In this document: positions 1 to 15,110 of the stretch, piece after piece
How positions within the stretch are numbered: position 1 is the first letter of the stretch
How the letters are laid out: every line of letters begins with the position of its first letter
Origin: Tistlia consotensis USBA 355
GTDB taxonomy: Bacteria; Pseudomonadota; Alphaproteobacteria; Kiloniellales; DSM-21159
Direction: 5' to 3'
Assembly: GCF_900177295.1 (NCBI RefSeq)
Contig: NZ_FWZX01000034.1
Location: forward strand, 1-64,000
DNA: 64,000 nt
Translations under genes and position numbers: made by a program
The notes under the pieces: model-generated
Seen by the model: only the letters and a program-made list of their open reading frames with translations
What the model was told of the DNA's origin: nothing
Databases searched by the model: none

Positions 1-983
1 TCCGTCGCGCCCTGCGACAGCTCCTCCGCGCTCGCCGACAGCTCCTGGCTGCCCGCCGAGACGTTGTCCGCGGCGCTCAGGGCCTCCGCGACCACGGAGC
101 GGAGCCGGTCGAGCATGCGCTCCAGCGCGATACCGAGCGTGTCCTTCTCGGACAGGCGCTTGGCCTCGACCGTCAGGTCGCCGTCGGCGATCGTGTCGGC
201 GACCCTTGCGGTCTCGCGCAGGTTCACCGTCATGCGGTTCAGGGAGTCGACCAGGTCCTTGATCTCGTCGTTGCTGCGCACCTCGATCTTCTGGTCGAGG
301 TCGCCGATGGCCACCGCGTCGGCCAGGCCGCTCGCGCGGCTCAGGCCGCGGCTGATGGCGAGCGAGATCCAGGTGCCGGTGCCGGCGGCGATCAGCAGGG
401 CGATCAGCACCACGCCGATCAGCTCGCTGCGGGCGTCGTCGTACTCGGCGGCGGCGTCCGTCTCGGCCTGGTCCATGCGCTGGCGGTTGAGCTGGACGAT
501 CTCGGCGGCGTGCTTCTCGGCTTCGACGACCCGCTCGCGGGCGTCGCCGCTCGACAGCGCCTGGGCCTGGTCCTGCAGCCCCTGGTGGACGAGGTCCAGG
601 ATCTTGTCCTGGTCGGCCACGTATTCCTGCACGCTGTCGCGCACCGCCGTCCACTTCGCCCGGTCGTCGGCGCCGGCGTCGGCGAGGCCCGCCTCGATCT
701 TGGCGAGCAGCTGCCGGCGGCTCTCGGCGACCTCGCGGCTGAAGCGCTCGATGTCGCTCTGGGAGCTGGCGGTGACGAGCTCCTTCTCGACGCGCACCAG
801 CCCGAGCAGGTTGTTGGACAGTTCGAGCGACAGCTCGACCCGCTGCGCCGGCCCCTGGACGACGTCGTCGAGCGAGCTGTTGAGCGTGCCGAGGCCCCGG
901 ATCGCGATCACGGCGGTGACCGCCGAGAGCAGGATGATGACGCCGAACGCCATCGCGAGCTTCAATTTGACGGTGATGCGCAT
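1..983 (-). CDS. Methyl-accepting chemotaxis protein, 3' end cut by window edge
   Basis: Transmembrane chemoreceptor that would signal to the CheW/CheA encoded just upstream of it. From the ATG at 983 the protein has a membrane segment at about residues 8-30, a helical ligand-binding region of four-helix-bundle type to about 185, a second membrane segment near 186-208, then a HAMP domain and the start of the coiled cytoplasmic signalling domain (SAEELSQGATEQ is the last readable part). The conserved hairpin tip and any methylation sites after it lie outside the window. It is the last visible gene of the chemotaxis operon, 15 bases after cheW. No cheR or cheB is visible, but they could follow beyond the edge. 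Confidence 0.93.
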   Translation of the reverse strand, partial: MRITVKLKLAMAFGVIILLSAVTAVIAIRGLGTLNSSLDDVVQGPAQRVELSLELSNNLLGLVRVEKELVTASSQSDIERFSREVAESRRQLLAKIEAGLADAGADDRAKWTAVRDSVQEYVADQDKILDLVHQGLQDQAQALSSGDARERVVEAEKHAAEIVQLNRQRMDQAETDAAAEYDDARSELIGVVLIALLIAAGTGTWISLAISRGLSRASGLADAVAIGDLDQKIEVRSNDEIKDLVDSLNRMTVNLRETARVADTIADGDLTVEAKRLSEKDTLGIALERMLDRLRSVVAEALSAADNVSAGSQELSASAEELSQGAT

Positions 984-998
984 AACGAAGTCCCCCGA

Positions 999-1550
999 CT
1001 ATGCCGTCGTCGCCAACTGGGCGACCTGACGTTCCGCCGGGGCGGCCCCCACGCCGGGAGCCTCCGCGCCGAGAACGCACGAGAAGATGCGGCCGATGTC
1101 GAGCACGATGACGAAGTCGCTGTGCCGGCGGCCGATGCAGCGGATGAACTCGGGACGCCAGCGCATGCCAAGCTTCGGCGTCTCGGAGAGGGAGGCGGCG
1201 ACCAGCTGGGTCACCTCGTAGACCTTGTCGGCGCGGATGCCGACGGTCGTCGGCTCGCCGTCGATCTCGACCTCAATCACGACGATGCGGGTGTCGATCG
1301 TCGGCGGCGTCGGCTCCATGCCGAACTTCAGCCTGAGGTCGGCCAGCGGCACGACCTTGCCGCGCACGTTGATCAGCCCGTTGACGAAGGGCTGGGCGTC
1401 CGGGACCTCGGTGATCGGCACCAGGTCCAGGATCTCGCGCACGCAGGCCGCCTCCAGGGCGAAGGTCTCGCCCTCGAGATCGATGGTCAGGACCTCGATC
1501 GCCCCGCCGGGGCTCGTGGTGGCGGCGGTGGTGGTGGGGGTGCTGGTCAT
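999..1550 (-). CDS. cheW: Chemotaxis adaptor CheW
   Basis: Scaffold protein that couples receptors to the CheA kinase. The 183 residues begin with a Thr-rich tail of about 16 residues, followed by a full CheW domain with the diagnostic LINVRGKVVPLADLR segment at about 62-80 and a second half matching the SH3-like fold. The length is slightly above the usual 150-170 because of the tails at both ends. It starts 10 bases after the cheA stop and precedes the receptor gene, so it is most likely co-transcribed with both. Confidence 0.95.
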   Translation of the reverse strand: MTSTPTTTAATTSPGGAIEVLTIDLEGETFALEAACVREILDLVPITEVPDAQPFVNGLINVRGKVVPLADLRLKFGMEPTPPTIDTRIVVIEVEIDGEPTTVGIRADKVYEVTQLVAASLSETPKLGMRWRPEFIRCIGRRHSDFVIVLDIGRIFSCVLGAEAPGVGAAPAERQVAQLATTA

Positions 1551-1560
1551 CTCCGGCTCC

Positions 1561-3630
1561 TCAGCCCGCCGCCTTCAGGCGCTCTTCCTGGACCTGGCCG
1601 TACTCGACCAGGTGCGCGACCTCCAGGATCAGGGCGACGGTGCCGTCGCCCAGGATGGTCGCGCCGGAGAAGGTCTCGACGTCGGCGTGCAGCCTCGACA
1701 GCGACTTGATCACCGTCTGGTGGTCGCCGATCACCTGGTCGACGACCAGGCCGACGCGCACCTCGCCGGACGAGACGATGACGACCTTCTGGAAGCGGTC
1801 CGGCGGGGTCGTCGCCTTGAACAGCTCGCGCAGCCGCAGGAAGGGCACCAGCTCGTCGCGGATGTTGAGGAAGCTGCGGCCGCGCGCGCGGGCGTCCTCC
1901 TCGGGCGGCAGCTCGACGCATTCCTCGACGGCCGACAGCGGGATGACGTAGCGGCCGTTGCCGACTCGCACCAGCAGGCCGTCGATGATCGCCAGGGTCA
2001 GCGGCAGGCGCAGCGTCACCTCGGCGCCGTCGCCGGGCCGGCTGGCGACGTCGATGGTGCCGCGCAGCGCCTCGATCGTGCGCTTGACCACGTCCATGCC
2101 GACGCCGCGGCCCGACAGGTTGGTGACCTGCGCGGCGGTCGAGAAGCCGGGCTGGAAGATCATCTGGAACAGCTCGCCGTCGGTCAGACGGGCATCCGGC
2201 GCGATCAGGCCGTTGGCCTCGGCGCGCGCCCGGATCCGCTCGCGGTCGAGGCCGCGCCCGTCGTCGCGGATCGAGATCAGCACCTCGGCGCCGGCATGGC
2301 GCGCCGAGAGCGAGATGCGGCCCTGCGCCGGCTTGCCGGCCGCGGCGCGCCCGGCCGGATCCTCCAGGCCGTGGTCGACGGCATTGCGGATCAGGTGGAC
2401 CAGCGGATCGTTGAGCCGCTCGATCACCGTCTTGTCGAGCTCGGTCTCCTCGCCGCTGGTGACCAGCTGGATGTCCTTGCCGAGCTCGCGCGACAGGTCG
2501 TGGATCAGGCGGCGGAAGCGGCCGAACAGCGAGCCGAAGGGCACCATGCGCACGCCCATCGTGCTGTCGCGCAGCTCCAGGGCCAGGCGCTCGATCTCCT
2601 CGGCGACCGACTTGACCTGCAGGTCGTCGCTGGCCGCCGCGACCTGCTTCAGGCGCGACTGGGCGATGACCAGCTCGCCGACCCGGTCCATCAGCTCGTC
2701 GAGCCGCTCGGCCGGGACCCGGATGCTGTCGGCGGCCTTGGCGGCACGCGCCTCGCGGCGCAGCTTCTGCTCACCGAGGGCGGCGGCGACCTTCTCGCCG
2801 GTCACCGCCCCCGCCTCGACCAGCAGCTCGCCGAGCTGCTGGCGGGCGAGCGCGCCCTCGACCGCCTCGGGTGTCGCGTCGCCGCGCTCGACCAGGATCT
2901 CGCCCAGGCGCTCGTCACCGTCCGGCTCGGTCTCGATCCGGTCGATCTGCAGCTCCATCTCGTCGAGCACGAAGAGGAAGACCGACTCGATGGCGCCGCG
3001 CGGCTGGTCGGTCGTCAGCACGACGTCCCAGCCGAAGTAGCAGTCGGTCGGCACCAGCTCGTCGAAGGCCGGCAGGCCGTCGGTCTGGGCGACCACGGTC
3101 GCCGTGCCGAGGCCGCGCAGCTCGGCCAGCATCGGCAGCGGATTGTTGCCGCTGGTCATGGCGTCGCGCGGCAGGCGGAAACGGATCCGCCAGGTCGCCG
3201 TCTCGTCGTCCCCGGCCGCCGCGGCGGGCGCCGGCGCGCCGGCCTCCGGCGCTGCGCCGCCGTCGACCAGCAGCTTCAGCTCGCCCAGGATCGCCACGCC
3301 CTCGGCCTCGCCCGCCTGCTCGGGCTCCTCGATCAGCCGGCGGATGTGGTCCCGGGCGGTGAGCGCCAGCGCGATCAGCTCGTGGCTCGGCGCGACCTCG
3401 CCCTTGCGGACGCGGTCGAAGGCGGTCTCGACGTGGTGCGTGAAGTCGGCGACCCGCTGGAAGCCGAACATCGACCCGGAGCCCTTGATCGTGTGCAGGG
3501 CCCTGAAGGCGCTGGCGATCAGCTCGCCGGAACCCGGGTCGTGCTCGAGATCGAGCAGCGTCTGCTCGAGCAGCTCAAGCAGCTCCTGGGCTTCCTGGCG
3601 AAAGGTATCCGCCGGATCGGAACCAGCCAT
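1561..3630 (-). CDS. cheA: Chemotaxis histidine kinase CheA
   Basis: Receptor-controlled histidine kinase that phosphorylates CheY. Domains in order: HPt/P1 with phospho-acceptor His46 in HTIKGSGSMFG; a P2-like response-regulator-binding region at about 146-235; a low-complexity stretch; P3 dimerisation helices near 310-375; the HATPase domain with N-box HLIRNAVDHGLE, G1 DDGRGLD and G2 GRGVGMDVVKR; and a C-terminal CheW-like P5 domain. At 689 residues it is typical. Its ATG shares one base with the cheY stop (TGATG), which indicates translational coupling. No key catalytic residue appears to be missing. Confidence 0.97.
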   Translation of the reverse strand: MAGSDPADTFRQEAQELLELLEQTLLDLEHDPGSGELIASAFRALHTIKGSGSMFGFQRVADFTHHVETAFDRVRKGEVAPSHELIALALTARDHIRRLIEEPEQAGEAEGVAILGELKLLVDGGAAPEAGAPAPAAAAGDDETATWRIRFRLPRDAMTSGNNPLPMLAELRGLGTATVVAQTDGLPAFDELVPTDCYFGWDVVLTTDQPRGAIESVFLFVLDEMELQIDRIETEPDGDERLGEILVERGDATPEAVEGALARQQLGELLVEAGAVTGEKVAAALGEQKLRREARAAKAADSIRVPAERLDELMDRVGELVIAQSRLKQVAAASDDLQVKSVAEEIERLALELRDSTMGVRMVPFGSLFGRFRRLIHDLSRELGKDIQLVTSGEETELDKTVIERLNDPLVHLIRNAVDHGLEDPAGRAAAGKPAQGRISLSARHAGAEVLISIRDDGRGLDRERIRARAEANGLIAPDARLTDGELFQMIFQPGFSTAAQVTNLSGRGVGMDVVKRTIEALRGTIDVASRPGDGAEVTLRLPLTLAIIDGLLVRVGNGRYVIPLSAVEECVELPPEEDARARGRSFLNIRDELVPFLRLRELFKATTPPDRFQKVVIVSSGEVRVGLVVDQVIGDHQTVIKSLSRLHADVETFSGATILGDGTVALILEVAHLVEYGQVQEERLKAAG

Positions 3631-3995
3631 CAGCCGAGCACCCGCTTGACCACGGCGACCAGCTGCTCCTGCTGGAACGGCTTGGTGATCCAGCCGGTGG
3701 CGCCCGCAGCCTTGGCTTCCTTCTTGATCGCCTCGTCGGACTCGGTGGTCACGAAGATGATCGGCACACCCCTGTAGGCGGGCAGCTTGCGCAGCTCGCG
3801 GATCAGGGCCAGGCCGTTCATGTTCGGCATGTTGAGGTCGGTGACCACCATGTCGACCGCCGTGCTGCGGGCCTTGGAGAGGCCCTCCGCGCCGTCGCTC
3901 GCCTGGATCACCTCGTAGCCGGCGCCGGACAGCGTCAGCTTCACCATCTGCCGCACGCTCGCCGAATCATCGACGCTGAGGACGACCTTGCTCAT
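3630..3995 (-). CDS. cheY: CheY-type single-domain response regulator
   Basis: Stand-alone receiver domain of 121 residues, the expected phospho-output of the adjacent CheA. The acidic pair Asp9/Asp10, phospho-acceptor Asp53 (VVTDLNMPNMNG), Thr83 and Lys105 (ITKPF) are all in place. I use the ATG at 3995 because it overlaps the stop of the upstream STAS gene in a TGATG arrangement and gives a normal CheY length. Longer open frames upstream are out-of-frame shadows of that gene. The stop overlaps the cheA start in the same way. Confidence 0.96.
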   Translation of the reverse strand: MSKVVLSVDDSASVRQMVKLTLSGAGYEVIQASDGAEGLSKARSTAVDMVVTDLNMPNMNGLALIRELRKLPAYRGVPIIFVTTESDEAIKKEAKAAGATGWITKPFQQEQLVAVVKRVLG

Positions 3996-4330
3996 CACGC
4001 ATCCCTTCCCTTCGTCCAGAAGGCCTGATCCGGGCCGGCTTCGCCCCTGACCTCGGCAAGAAGACCGCCCTGCGTCAGGGCCTCGAGCAGCGCGCCCTCG
4101 GCGGGGGCCGCCAGCACCAGGCGCTTGCCCTCCCGCCCGGCGCTGCGCCTTGCCGCCAGCAGCAGCTGGACGAGGCTCAGGTCGGCCTCGCTGACCGCCG
4201 AGCAGTCGACCTCGATCTCGCCGTGGGCCGGAAGCAGCGCGGCGAGCTTCGCGTGCATCGCCTCGGCCTCGCGCACCGTCGCCGGACCGTCGAGAGCCAG
4301 GCGCCCGACTTTCGAGTGCTTCGCCGTCAC
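3995..4330 (-). CDS. STAS-domain protein heading the chemotaxis operon
   Basis: A 111-residue STAS (anti-sigma-antagonist-like) domain. The pattern EIEVDCSAVSEADLSLVQ fits the strand plus the conserved DxS-containing loop of the family, with the Ser that is phosphorylated in SpoIIAA-like proteins apparently at ADLS. The chosen start is GTG at 4330, preceded by GGGAGA about nine bases upstream. An ATG at 4450 would add an unconserved N-terminus. It is the first gene of the operon and overlaps cheY by TGATG. STAS proteins sit in several alternative chemosensory operons, so it may link CheA output to another partner. Its exact role here is not known. Confidence 0.85.
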   Translation of the reverse strand: MTAKHSKVGRLALDGPATVREAEAMHAKLAALLPAHGEIEVDCSAVSEADLSLVQLLLAARRSAGREGKRLVLAAPAEGALLEALTQGGLLAEVRGEAGPDQAFWTKGRDA

Positions 4331-4787
4331 GTTTTCGCGTCTCCCGTCTGGGTGGAGCAGCCGGCTGGCCGGCGCGCACGGTTGTGAACAACCACGGATA
4401 AATTCGCAGAACAGGATTAAATTAAGAGTTAAGCTGCGCGCCGTGAGCACCCCGGCAGATCAAGCCTATGAAATCCAAGCCGATTCCTTGATTCCGAAGG
4501 GCTATTCCTTTGGCCGCCGACGCGAATCACCGGAAGATCCCGGCAAAAAAATTTGCAAGCTATCGAATAAATGGCCAGGGCGCGCGGCGGCTGCCGTCTG
4601 CTTGCCGAAGCCGGCGGAAAGCCGGCGAGATCGGACGGCATGGAGGCCGCGGGCCGACCGCCGCTCCGCGTCGCGCCCCGTCAACCGGTGCGAGAGGAAG
4701 CCGAACGGCAAAGGGCCGCCGGATCGCTCCGGCGGCCCTTCGTGCGGCACGCCCCGGCCCGGACCGTCGTCCGGGCTCCACAGCCTG
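4331..4787. other. Gene-free stretch between rpoD and the chemotaxis operon
   Basis: No convincing gene in either strand. The part next to the STAS start (about 4385-4450) is AT-richer than its surroundings, including runs such as attaaattaa, and probably carries the operon promoter, though I cannot fix its hexamers. A second AT-rich patch lies near 4550-4575. The end next to rpoD carries that gene's terminator hairpin. Short frames here are low-complexity and lack ribosome binding sites. Confidence 0.5.
4711..4740 (-). terminator. Perfect 12-bp hairpin after rpoD
   Basis: Arms AAGGGCCGCCGG at 4711-4722 and CCGGCGGCCCTT at 4729-4740 pair perfectly around a six-base loop, about 47 bases past the rpoD stop. 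The downstream U tract on the minus strand is short, so it is a GC-strong, U-weak terminator. Confidence 0.75.
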
Positions 4788-6776
<1,989 letters not shown>

Positions 6777-6842
6777 CCTGGACACCTTCCGGCCACGGCG
6801 CCTGCCAGGGGGCTGTAGAGTGCGCGCGCCGCCAAACGTTGC

Positions 6843-8729
6843 CTAGTCAGCGACTTCCGAGGTATCGAAGCGTTCGATGACGCGCTGCTGCGCCGTGCTT
6901 TCCTCCGCCATCGCCCGCTCCGTTGCCGTCCCGGCTCCCTGGGCCTCCCCCCCCTGCCCGGTCGCCGCCGTCTCGTCCAGGCCCGGGGCCAAGGATGGCC
7001 GCCCCCCGCTGTTCTCGCGAACCCGCAGGATCCAATAGCCGATCCGCTTGCGGACGTCCCTTGGCGGAGCCTCGGGCCGAGCAAGGGATTCATGGAGATA
7101 GATCTGCGGGCCGGAAAGCCCATCCAGCAGGCCTGAGAAACCCTGGCCGCGTAGGTGGCATTGGAGCGCTGAGGAGTCAAGATCCCCGGCTTCCGCCAGC
7201 CAGTCGACCAGAGCCTCGCGCAGGCGCCGGTGGTCCGGCGCCTGCAGGGGGGCGGCGGCCAGCTCCTCGATGCGCTCGAGCGCCGCGTCCGGGTGGGCCA
7301 CGGCGAGCGCCAGCAGCACCTGCTCGGGCCGGCGGCGCAGCAGCGAAGGCGCCTGGCGCGGCGGCGCCGGCCGCACCTCGGGCTGGTCCCAGCGCCCGGC
7401 GCCGCGCCCCCGGCCCGGCTCGCGACCCAGCTCGCGGCCCGACCGGCGCTTGAAGCCGAAGGCCTCGTCGAAGCGGCGCAGCATCTCCTGGCGGTACTCC
7501 TGGCGCACGCCGGGATCCTGGATGCGCTCGACCGCCGCCATCAGCTCCTGGCGCAGGGCGGCACGGCGCTCCGGCGTGTCGCTGCGCCCGGCCGCCAGGC
7601 GGCCGGTCCAGAGCACCTCGGCGAGCGGCTGCGCGGCCGCCAGGACCCGCGCCATGGCGGCGGCGCCCTGGCTGGCGATCAGGCTGTCGGGATCCTCGCC
7701 GGCCGGCAGCGTCGCGAAGCCGAGCGAGCAGCCGGGCCGGAGCGCCGGCAGGGCACGCTCGACGGCGCGCTGGGCGGCGCGCTGGCCGGCGGCGTCGCCG
7801 TCCAGGCAGACGACCGGCTCCGGCGCCATGCGCCAGAGCTCGGCGATCTGCTCCTCGGTGATCGCCGTGCCGAGCGGGGCGACGGCGCCCGAGAAGCCGG
7901 CCTGGGCCAGCGCGATCACGTCCATGTAGCCCTCGGCGACGATCAGCGCGTTGCCGTCGTGGGCGGCCTGGCGTGCGCGCGCCATGTTGTAGAGTACGCG
8001 TCCCTTGTGGAAGAGCGGCGAGTCGGGGGAGTTGACGTACTTCGGCTTGGCGTCCGGCGAGAGCGTACGGCCGCCGAAGGCGATGATCCGGCCGCGCCGG
8101 TCGGGGATCGGGAAGATCACCCTGTTGAAGAAGTAGTCGCGCAAGGGGACGTCCGGCCCGGCCCCCTCGGGCCGCTTCACGAGGCCGGCCTCGAGCAGCC
8201 GCCCGTCGTCGACGCCGCGCGCGTTGAGCGCCTTGCGGAGCGCGCCGCGCTGGTCGGGCGCGAAGCCGAGGCGGAAGTCGCGGAGCGTCGCCGCGGAGAG
8301 GCCGCGGCCCTGCAGGTAGGCGCGCGCCTCGGCCCCGCCCGGCGCCTGCAGCTGCTCCTCGAACCAGCGGCAGGCCTCTTCCAGGGCCTCGTGCAGGTCG
8401 GTGCGCCGCTGGCGGGTCTCGGCCTCGCGGGGATCGCGCTTCGGCAGCGGCAGGTTAGCCTCGCCGGCCAGCTTCTCGACCGCCTCCGGGAAGGACAGCC
8501 CCTCGGTCTTCATGACGAAGCCGATGACGTCGCCGTGGGCCCCGCAGCCGAAGCAGTGGAAGAAGCCCTTGTCCTCGCTGACCGTGAAGGACGGCGTCTT
8601 CTCGTTGTGGAAGGGGCAGAGGCCGCTGTGCTCGCGGCCCTTGCGGATCAGCCGCACGCGGCGGCCCACGACCTCGGCGATCGAGACCTGGTCGCGCAGG
8701 CGGTCGAGGAAGTTCGGATCGAAGGACAT
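6843..8729 (-). CDS. dnaG: DNA primase DnaG
   Basis: Synthesises RNA primers for replication. The 628-residue protein has the N-terminal CHC2 zinc-binding domain (CPFHNEKTPSF followed by CFGCGAHGD, about residues 38-68), the catalytic core, the TOPRIM motif region (VAEGYMDVIALAQAGF and CLDGDAAGQ at about 265-320), and a C-terminal helicase-interaction region from about 450 that is Arg/Gly/Pro-rich and poorly conserved. It lies directly upstream of rpoD on the same strand with about 65 bases between them. Confidence 0.97.
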   Translation of the reverse strand: MSFDPNFLDRLRDQVSIAEVVGRRVRLIRKGREHSGLCPFHNEKTPSFTVSEDKGFFHCFGCGAHGDVIGFVMKTEGLSFPEAVEKLAGEANLPLPKRDPREAETRQRRTDLHEALEEACRWFEEQLQAPGGAEARAYLQGRGLSAATLRDFRLGFAPDQRGALRKALNARGVDDGRLLEAGLVKRPEGAGPDVPLRDYFFNRVIFPIPDRRGRIIAFGGRTLSPDAKPKYVNSPDSPLFHKGRVLYNMARARQAAHDGNALIVAEGYMDVIALAQAGFSGAVAPLGTAITEEQIAELWRMAPEPVVCLDGDAAGQRAAQRAVERALPALRPGCSLGFATLPAGEDPDSLIASQGAAAMARVLAAAQPLAEVLWTGRLAAGRSDTPERRAALRQELMAAVERIQDPGVRQEYRQEMLRRFDEAFGFKRRSGRELGREPGRGRGAGRWDQPEVRPAPPRQAPSLLRRRPEQVLLALAVAHPDAALERIEELAAAPLQAPDHRRLREALVDWLAEAGDLDSSALQCHLRGQGFSGLLDGLSGPQIYLHESLARPEAPPRDVRKRIGYWILRVRENSGGRPSLAPGLDETAATGQGGEAQGAGTATERAMAEESTAQQRVIERFDTSEVAD

Positions 8730-8914
8730 CAGGGGTCCGGGCGGTTCGCGCGCGGGACGGTCGAACGGGTCACCTTAACGATATGGGCCGCCGCGGCGCG
8801 CTAGGGAATCGCCCCCGCCGGAAAGATTTCCGGGGACGGTCCTGAAGATAAGCCTGTGGACCGGCCTGTGGACCGGCCCTTGGAGCGGGCCCGGAGTCCC
8901 GCGCACCGCCCGGC

Positions 8915-9370
8915 TCAGCCGAGCCGCGACTTGACCTGCTGGCTGGCCCGGGCGAAGTCCATGCGGCCCGGGAAGCGCTCCTTCAGCAGCGCCATGACCC
9001 GGCCCATGTCCTTGATGGTGCTGGCCTCCAGCTCGTCGATCGCGGCGCTGACCGCCTGCTCGCTCTCGGTCTCGTCGAGCGGCTTCGGCAGGAAGCGCTC
9101 GATCACCGCGATCTCCTCCTCCTCGCGCTGGACCAGGTCCTGGCGCTGGCCCTTGGCGTAGAGCTCGATGGCGTCGCGCCGCTGGCGCACCATCTTCTGC
9201 AGCATCTCCAGGATCTCCTGCTCGCCGACGCCGTCGCCCTGGCCCTCGGTGCGGGCCTGGATGTCACGATCCTTGAGCGCGGCGAGAATCAGCCGGATCG
9301 TCGCGAGTGCGCGCGTGTCCTTGGCGCGCATCGCCTCCTTCAGCGAATCGTTGAGTTGCTGGCGAAGCAT
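8915..9370 (-). CDS. GatB/YqeY domain-containing protein
   Basis: A 151-residue YqeY-family protein, homologous to the C-terminal tail domain of the GatB amidotransferase subunit and thought to bind tRNA-like substrates. The pattern LNDSLKEAMRAKD, then TIRLILAALKDRDIQAR, IERFLPKPL and DMGRVMALLKERFPGRMDFA, runs the whole family length. In many alphaproteobacteria this gene sits between carA and dnaG, as here; carA starts divergently 338 bases away. Start ATG at 9370. Its biological role is not settled. Confidence 0.93.
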   Translation of the reverse strand: MLRQQLNDSLKEAMRAKDTRALATIRLILAALKDRDIQARTEGQGDGVGEQEILEMLQKMVRQRRDAIELYAKGQRQDLVQREEEEIAVIERFLPKPLDETESEQAVSAAIDELEASTIKDMGRVMALLKERFPGRMDFARASQQVKSRLG

Positions 9371-9708
9371 CGATCCTTGAACCTCCAGTTCGTCGAGAGT
9401 CGCCGCTGCTCGTCCACAGGCGGAAGAGAAGGGCCGCCGGCAAGCCCCAACGGCCGGCCCCGGGCGACTGCGACATTCCCCAAAAAACGCTCTGTCTTGA
9501 CCGGCGTTGGCGCCCCGCGTAAGTCATGCGCCCGCGAGCGATCGCACGGTCCGGGTCTTCGTTTCGGCGCCCGGCCGGCTCTCCCGGCCGCGCCGGGAAG
9601 GCCTATATAGGAACCCGACCCCCGGGCGCAACTGGCTCGATGGCGCCTCCCGGACGGAGGCGGCCCCGAGCCGGCATGCGCGCAACGGCTCTGGCGAGGA
9701 GCAGCTCG
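9371..9708. promoter_or_regulatory. Divergent yqeY / carA upstream region
   Basis: About 340 bases without a gene between two divergently transcribed genes. A TTGACC at 9497-9502 could be a -35 box for carA but has only a poor -10 at normal spacing. A TATATA lies at 9604-9609. I see no clear attenuator, arginine box or pyrimidine-sensing leader. Longer open frames that extend carA to 9526 are rejected because the conserved CarA sequence begins after the ATG at 9709. Confidence 0.35.
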
Positions 9709-10929
<1,221 letters not shown>

Positions 10930-11068
10930 GGCCGGCCCGGGAGCGGCCGAGCCCCCTTCCCTTCGCCGTCGGGCCGTGGCATAGGACTGCCCTCAGCACG
11001 ACACCGACCGACCCTTCCGCTGCGCGCGCTGGAGCCACTACCGGCGCGCGCTCCGCACGAGCGCGCCC

Positions 11069-14329
<3,261 letters not shown>

Positions 14330-14428
14330 GCAGGGGGACCAGAGCGCAGATTTCTGTGCCCGCTCCCCCGGGCCCCCCGGACAGCAAGCAACGACGATTC
14401 AGGCCAGCGAACGGGCAGGTATGGAACA

Positions 14429-14905
14429 ATGAGCGACAAGGTACCCATGACGGCGGAAGGCTACGCCCGGATGGAGGAGGAGCTGAGGCACCTCAAGGCC
14501 GTGGCCCGGCCCGAAGTCATCAAGGCGATCGCGGAAGCCCGCGCCCACGGCGACCTGTCGGAGAACGCGGAATACCATGCGGCACGCGAGCGCCAGTCGT
14601 TCATCGAAGGCCGCGTGGGCGAACTCGAGGACAAGATCAGCCGCGCCCAGGTGATCGACCCCGCGACCCTGTCCGGCGACACCGTCAAGTTCGGCGCGAC
14701 CGTCAAGGTGGTCGACGAGGACTCCGAGGAGGAGACGACCTACCAGATCGTCGGCGAGATCGAGGCCGACGTGAAGCAGGGCAAGATCGCCGTCACCTCG
14801 CCGCTGGCCCGTGCCCTGATCGGCAAGGCGCTCGGCGACTCGGTCGAGGTCGCCACGCCCAAGGGGCCCAAGGCCTACGAGATCCTCGAAGTCCGCTACA
14901 GCTGA
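14429..14905 (+). CDS. greA: Transcription elongation factor GreA
   Basis: Stimulates transcript cleavage by stalled RNA polymerase. At 158 residues it is family length, with the N-terminal coiled coil ([12 protein letters not shown], then [19 protein letters not shown] with the acidic tip residues) to about residue 75 and the FKBP-like C-terminal domain ending YEILEVRYS. The Asp/Glu of the coiled-coil tip (GDLSENAEY) are present. It follows carB by 99 bases on the same strand, a common alphaproteobacterial order. Confidence 0.97.
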   Translation: MSDKVPMTAEGYARMEEELRHLKAVARPEVIKAIAEARAHGDLSENAEYHAARERQSFIEGRVGELEDKISRAQVIDPATLSGDTVKFGATVKVVDEDSEEETTYQIVGEIEADVKQGKIAVTSPLARALIGKALGDSVEVATPKGPKAYEILEVRYS

Positions 14906-14923
14906 GAGCGGCCACTGAGCGGA

Positions 14924-14959
14924 CGCGCGCGCGCCTCCGAAGGGCGTGCGCGGGTCTTT
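14924..14959 (+). terminator. greA terminator hairpin
   Basis: A GC-rich stem, GCGCGCGCC at 14927-14935 pairing with GGCGTGCGC at 14943-14951 (one G-U), followed by TCTTT. It starts about 20 bases after the greA stop. Confidence 0.65.
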
Positions 14960-14986
14960 CAGGCCAGCAGTACTGCCACTGTTTTT

Positions 14987-15097
14987 CCGTCATCCTCGCG
15001 AAAGCGAGGATCCAGAGGACAGCGCCGCCCGTACGGACCTCCGCAGTTCGTGCCCACGGCATCGTTCTCTGGATCCTCGCTTTCGCGAGGATGACGG
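14987..15097. repeat. 31-bp perfect inverted repeat with nested GAAA hairpins
   Basis: Arms at 14987-15017 and 15067-15097 are exact reverse complements separated by 49 bases. Each arm contains its own hairpin, CCTCGC-GAAA-GCGAGG, whose loop is a GNRA tetraloop in one orientation. It lies in the convergent gap between greA and the DUF2237 gene. This looks like a dispersed extragenic palindromic element, not part of a gene, and may also act as a bidirectional terminator. Confidence 0.85.
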
Positions 15098-15110
15098 GAG
15101 TGGGAGACCC

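Noticed and set aside
1225-3777. 850-codon plus-strand frame opposite cheA
   Set aside because: Antisense shadow of a clear CheA; no domain, no ribosome binding site.
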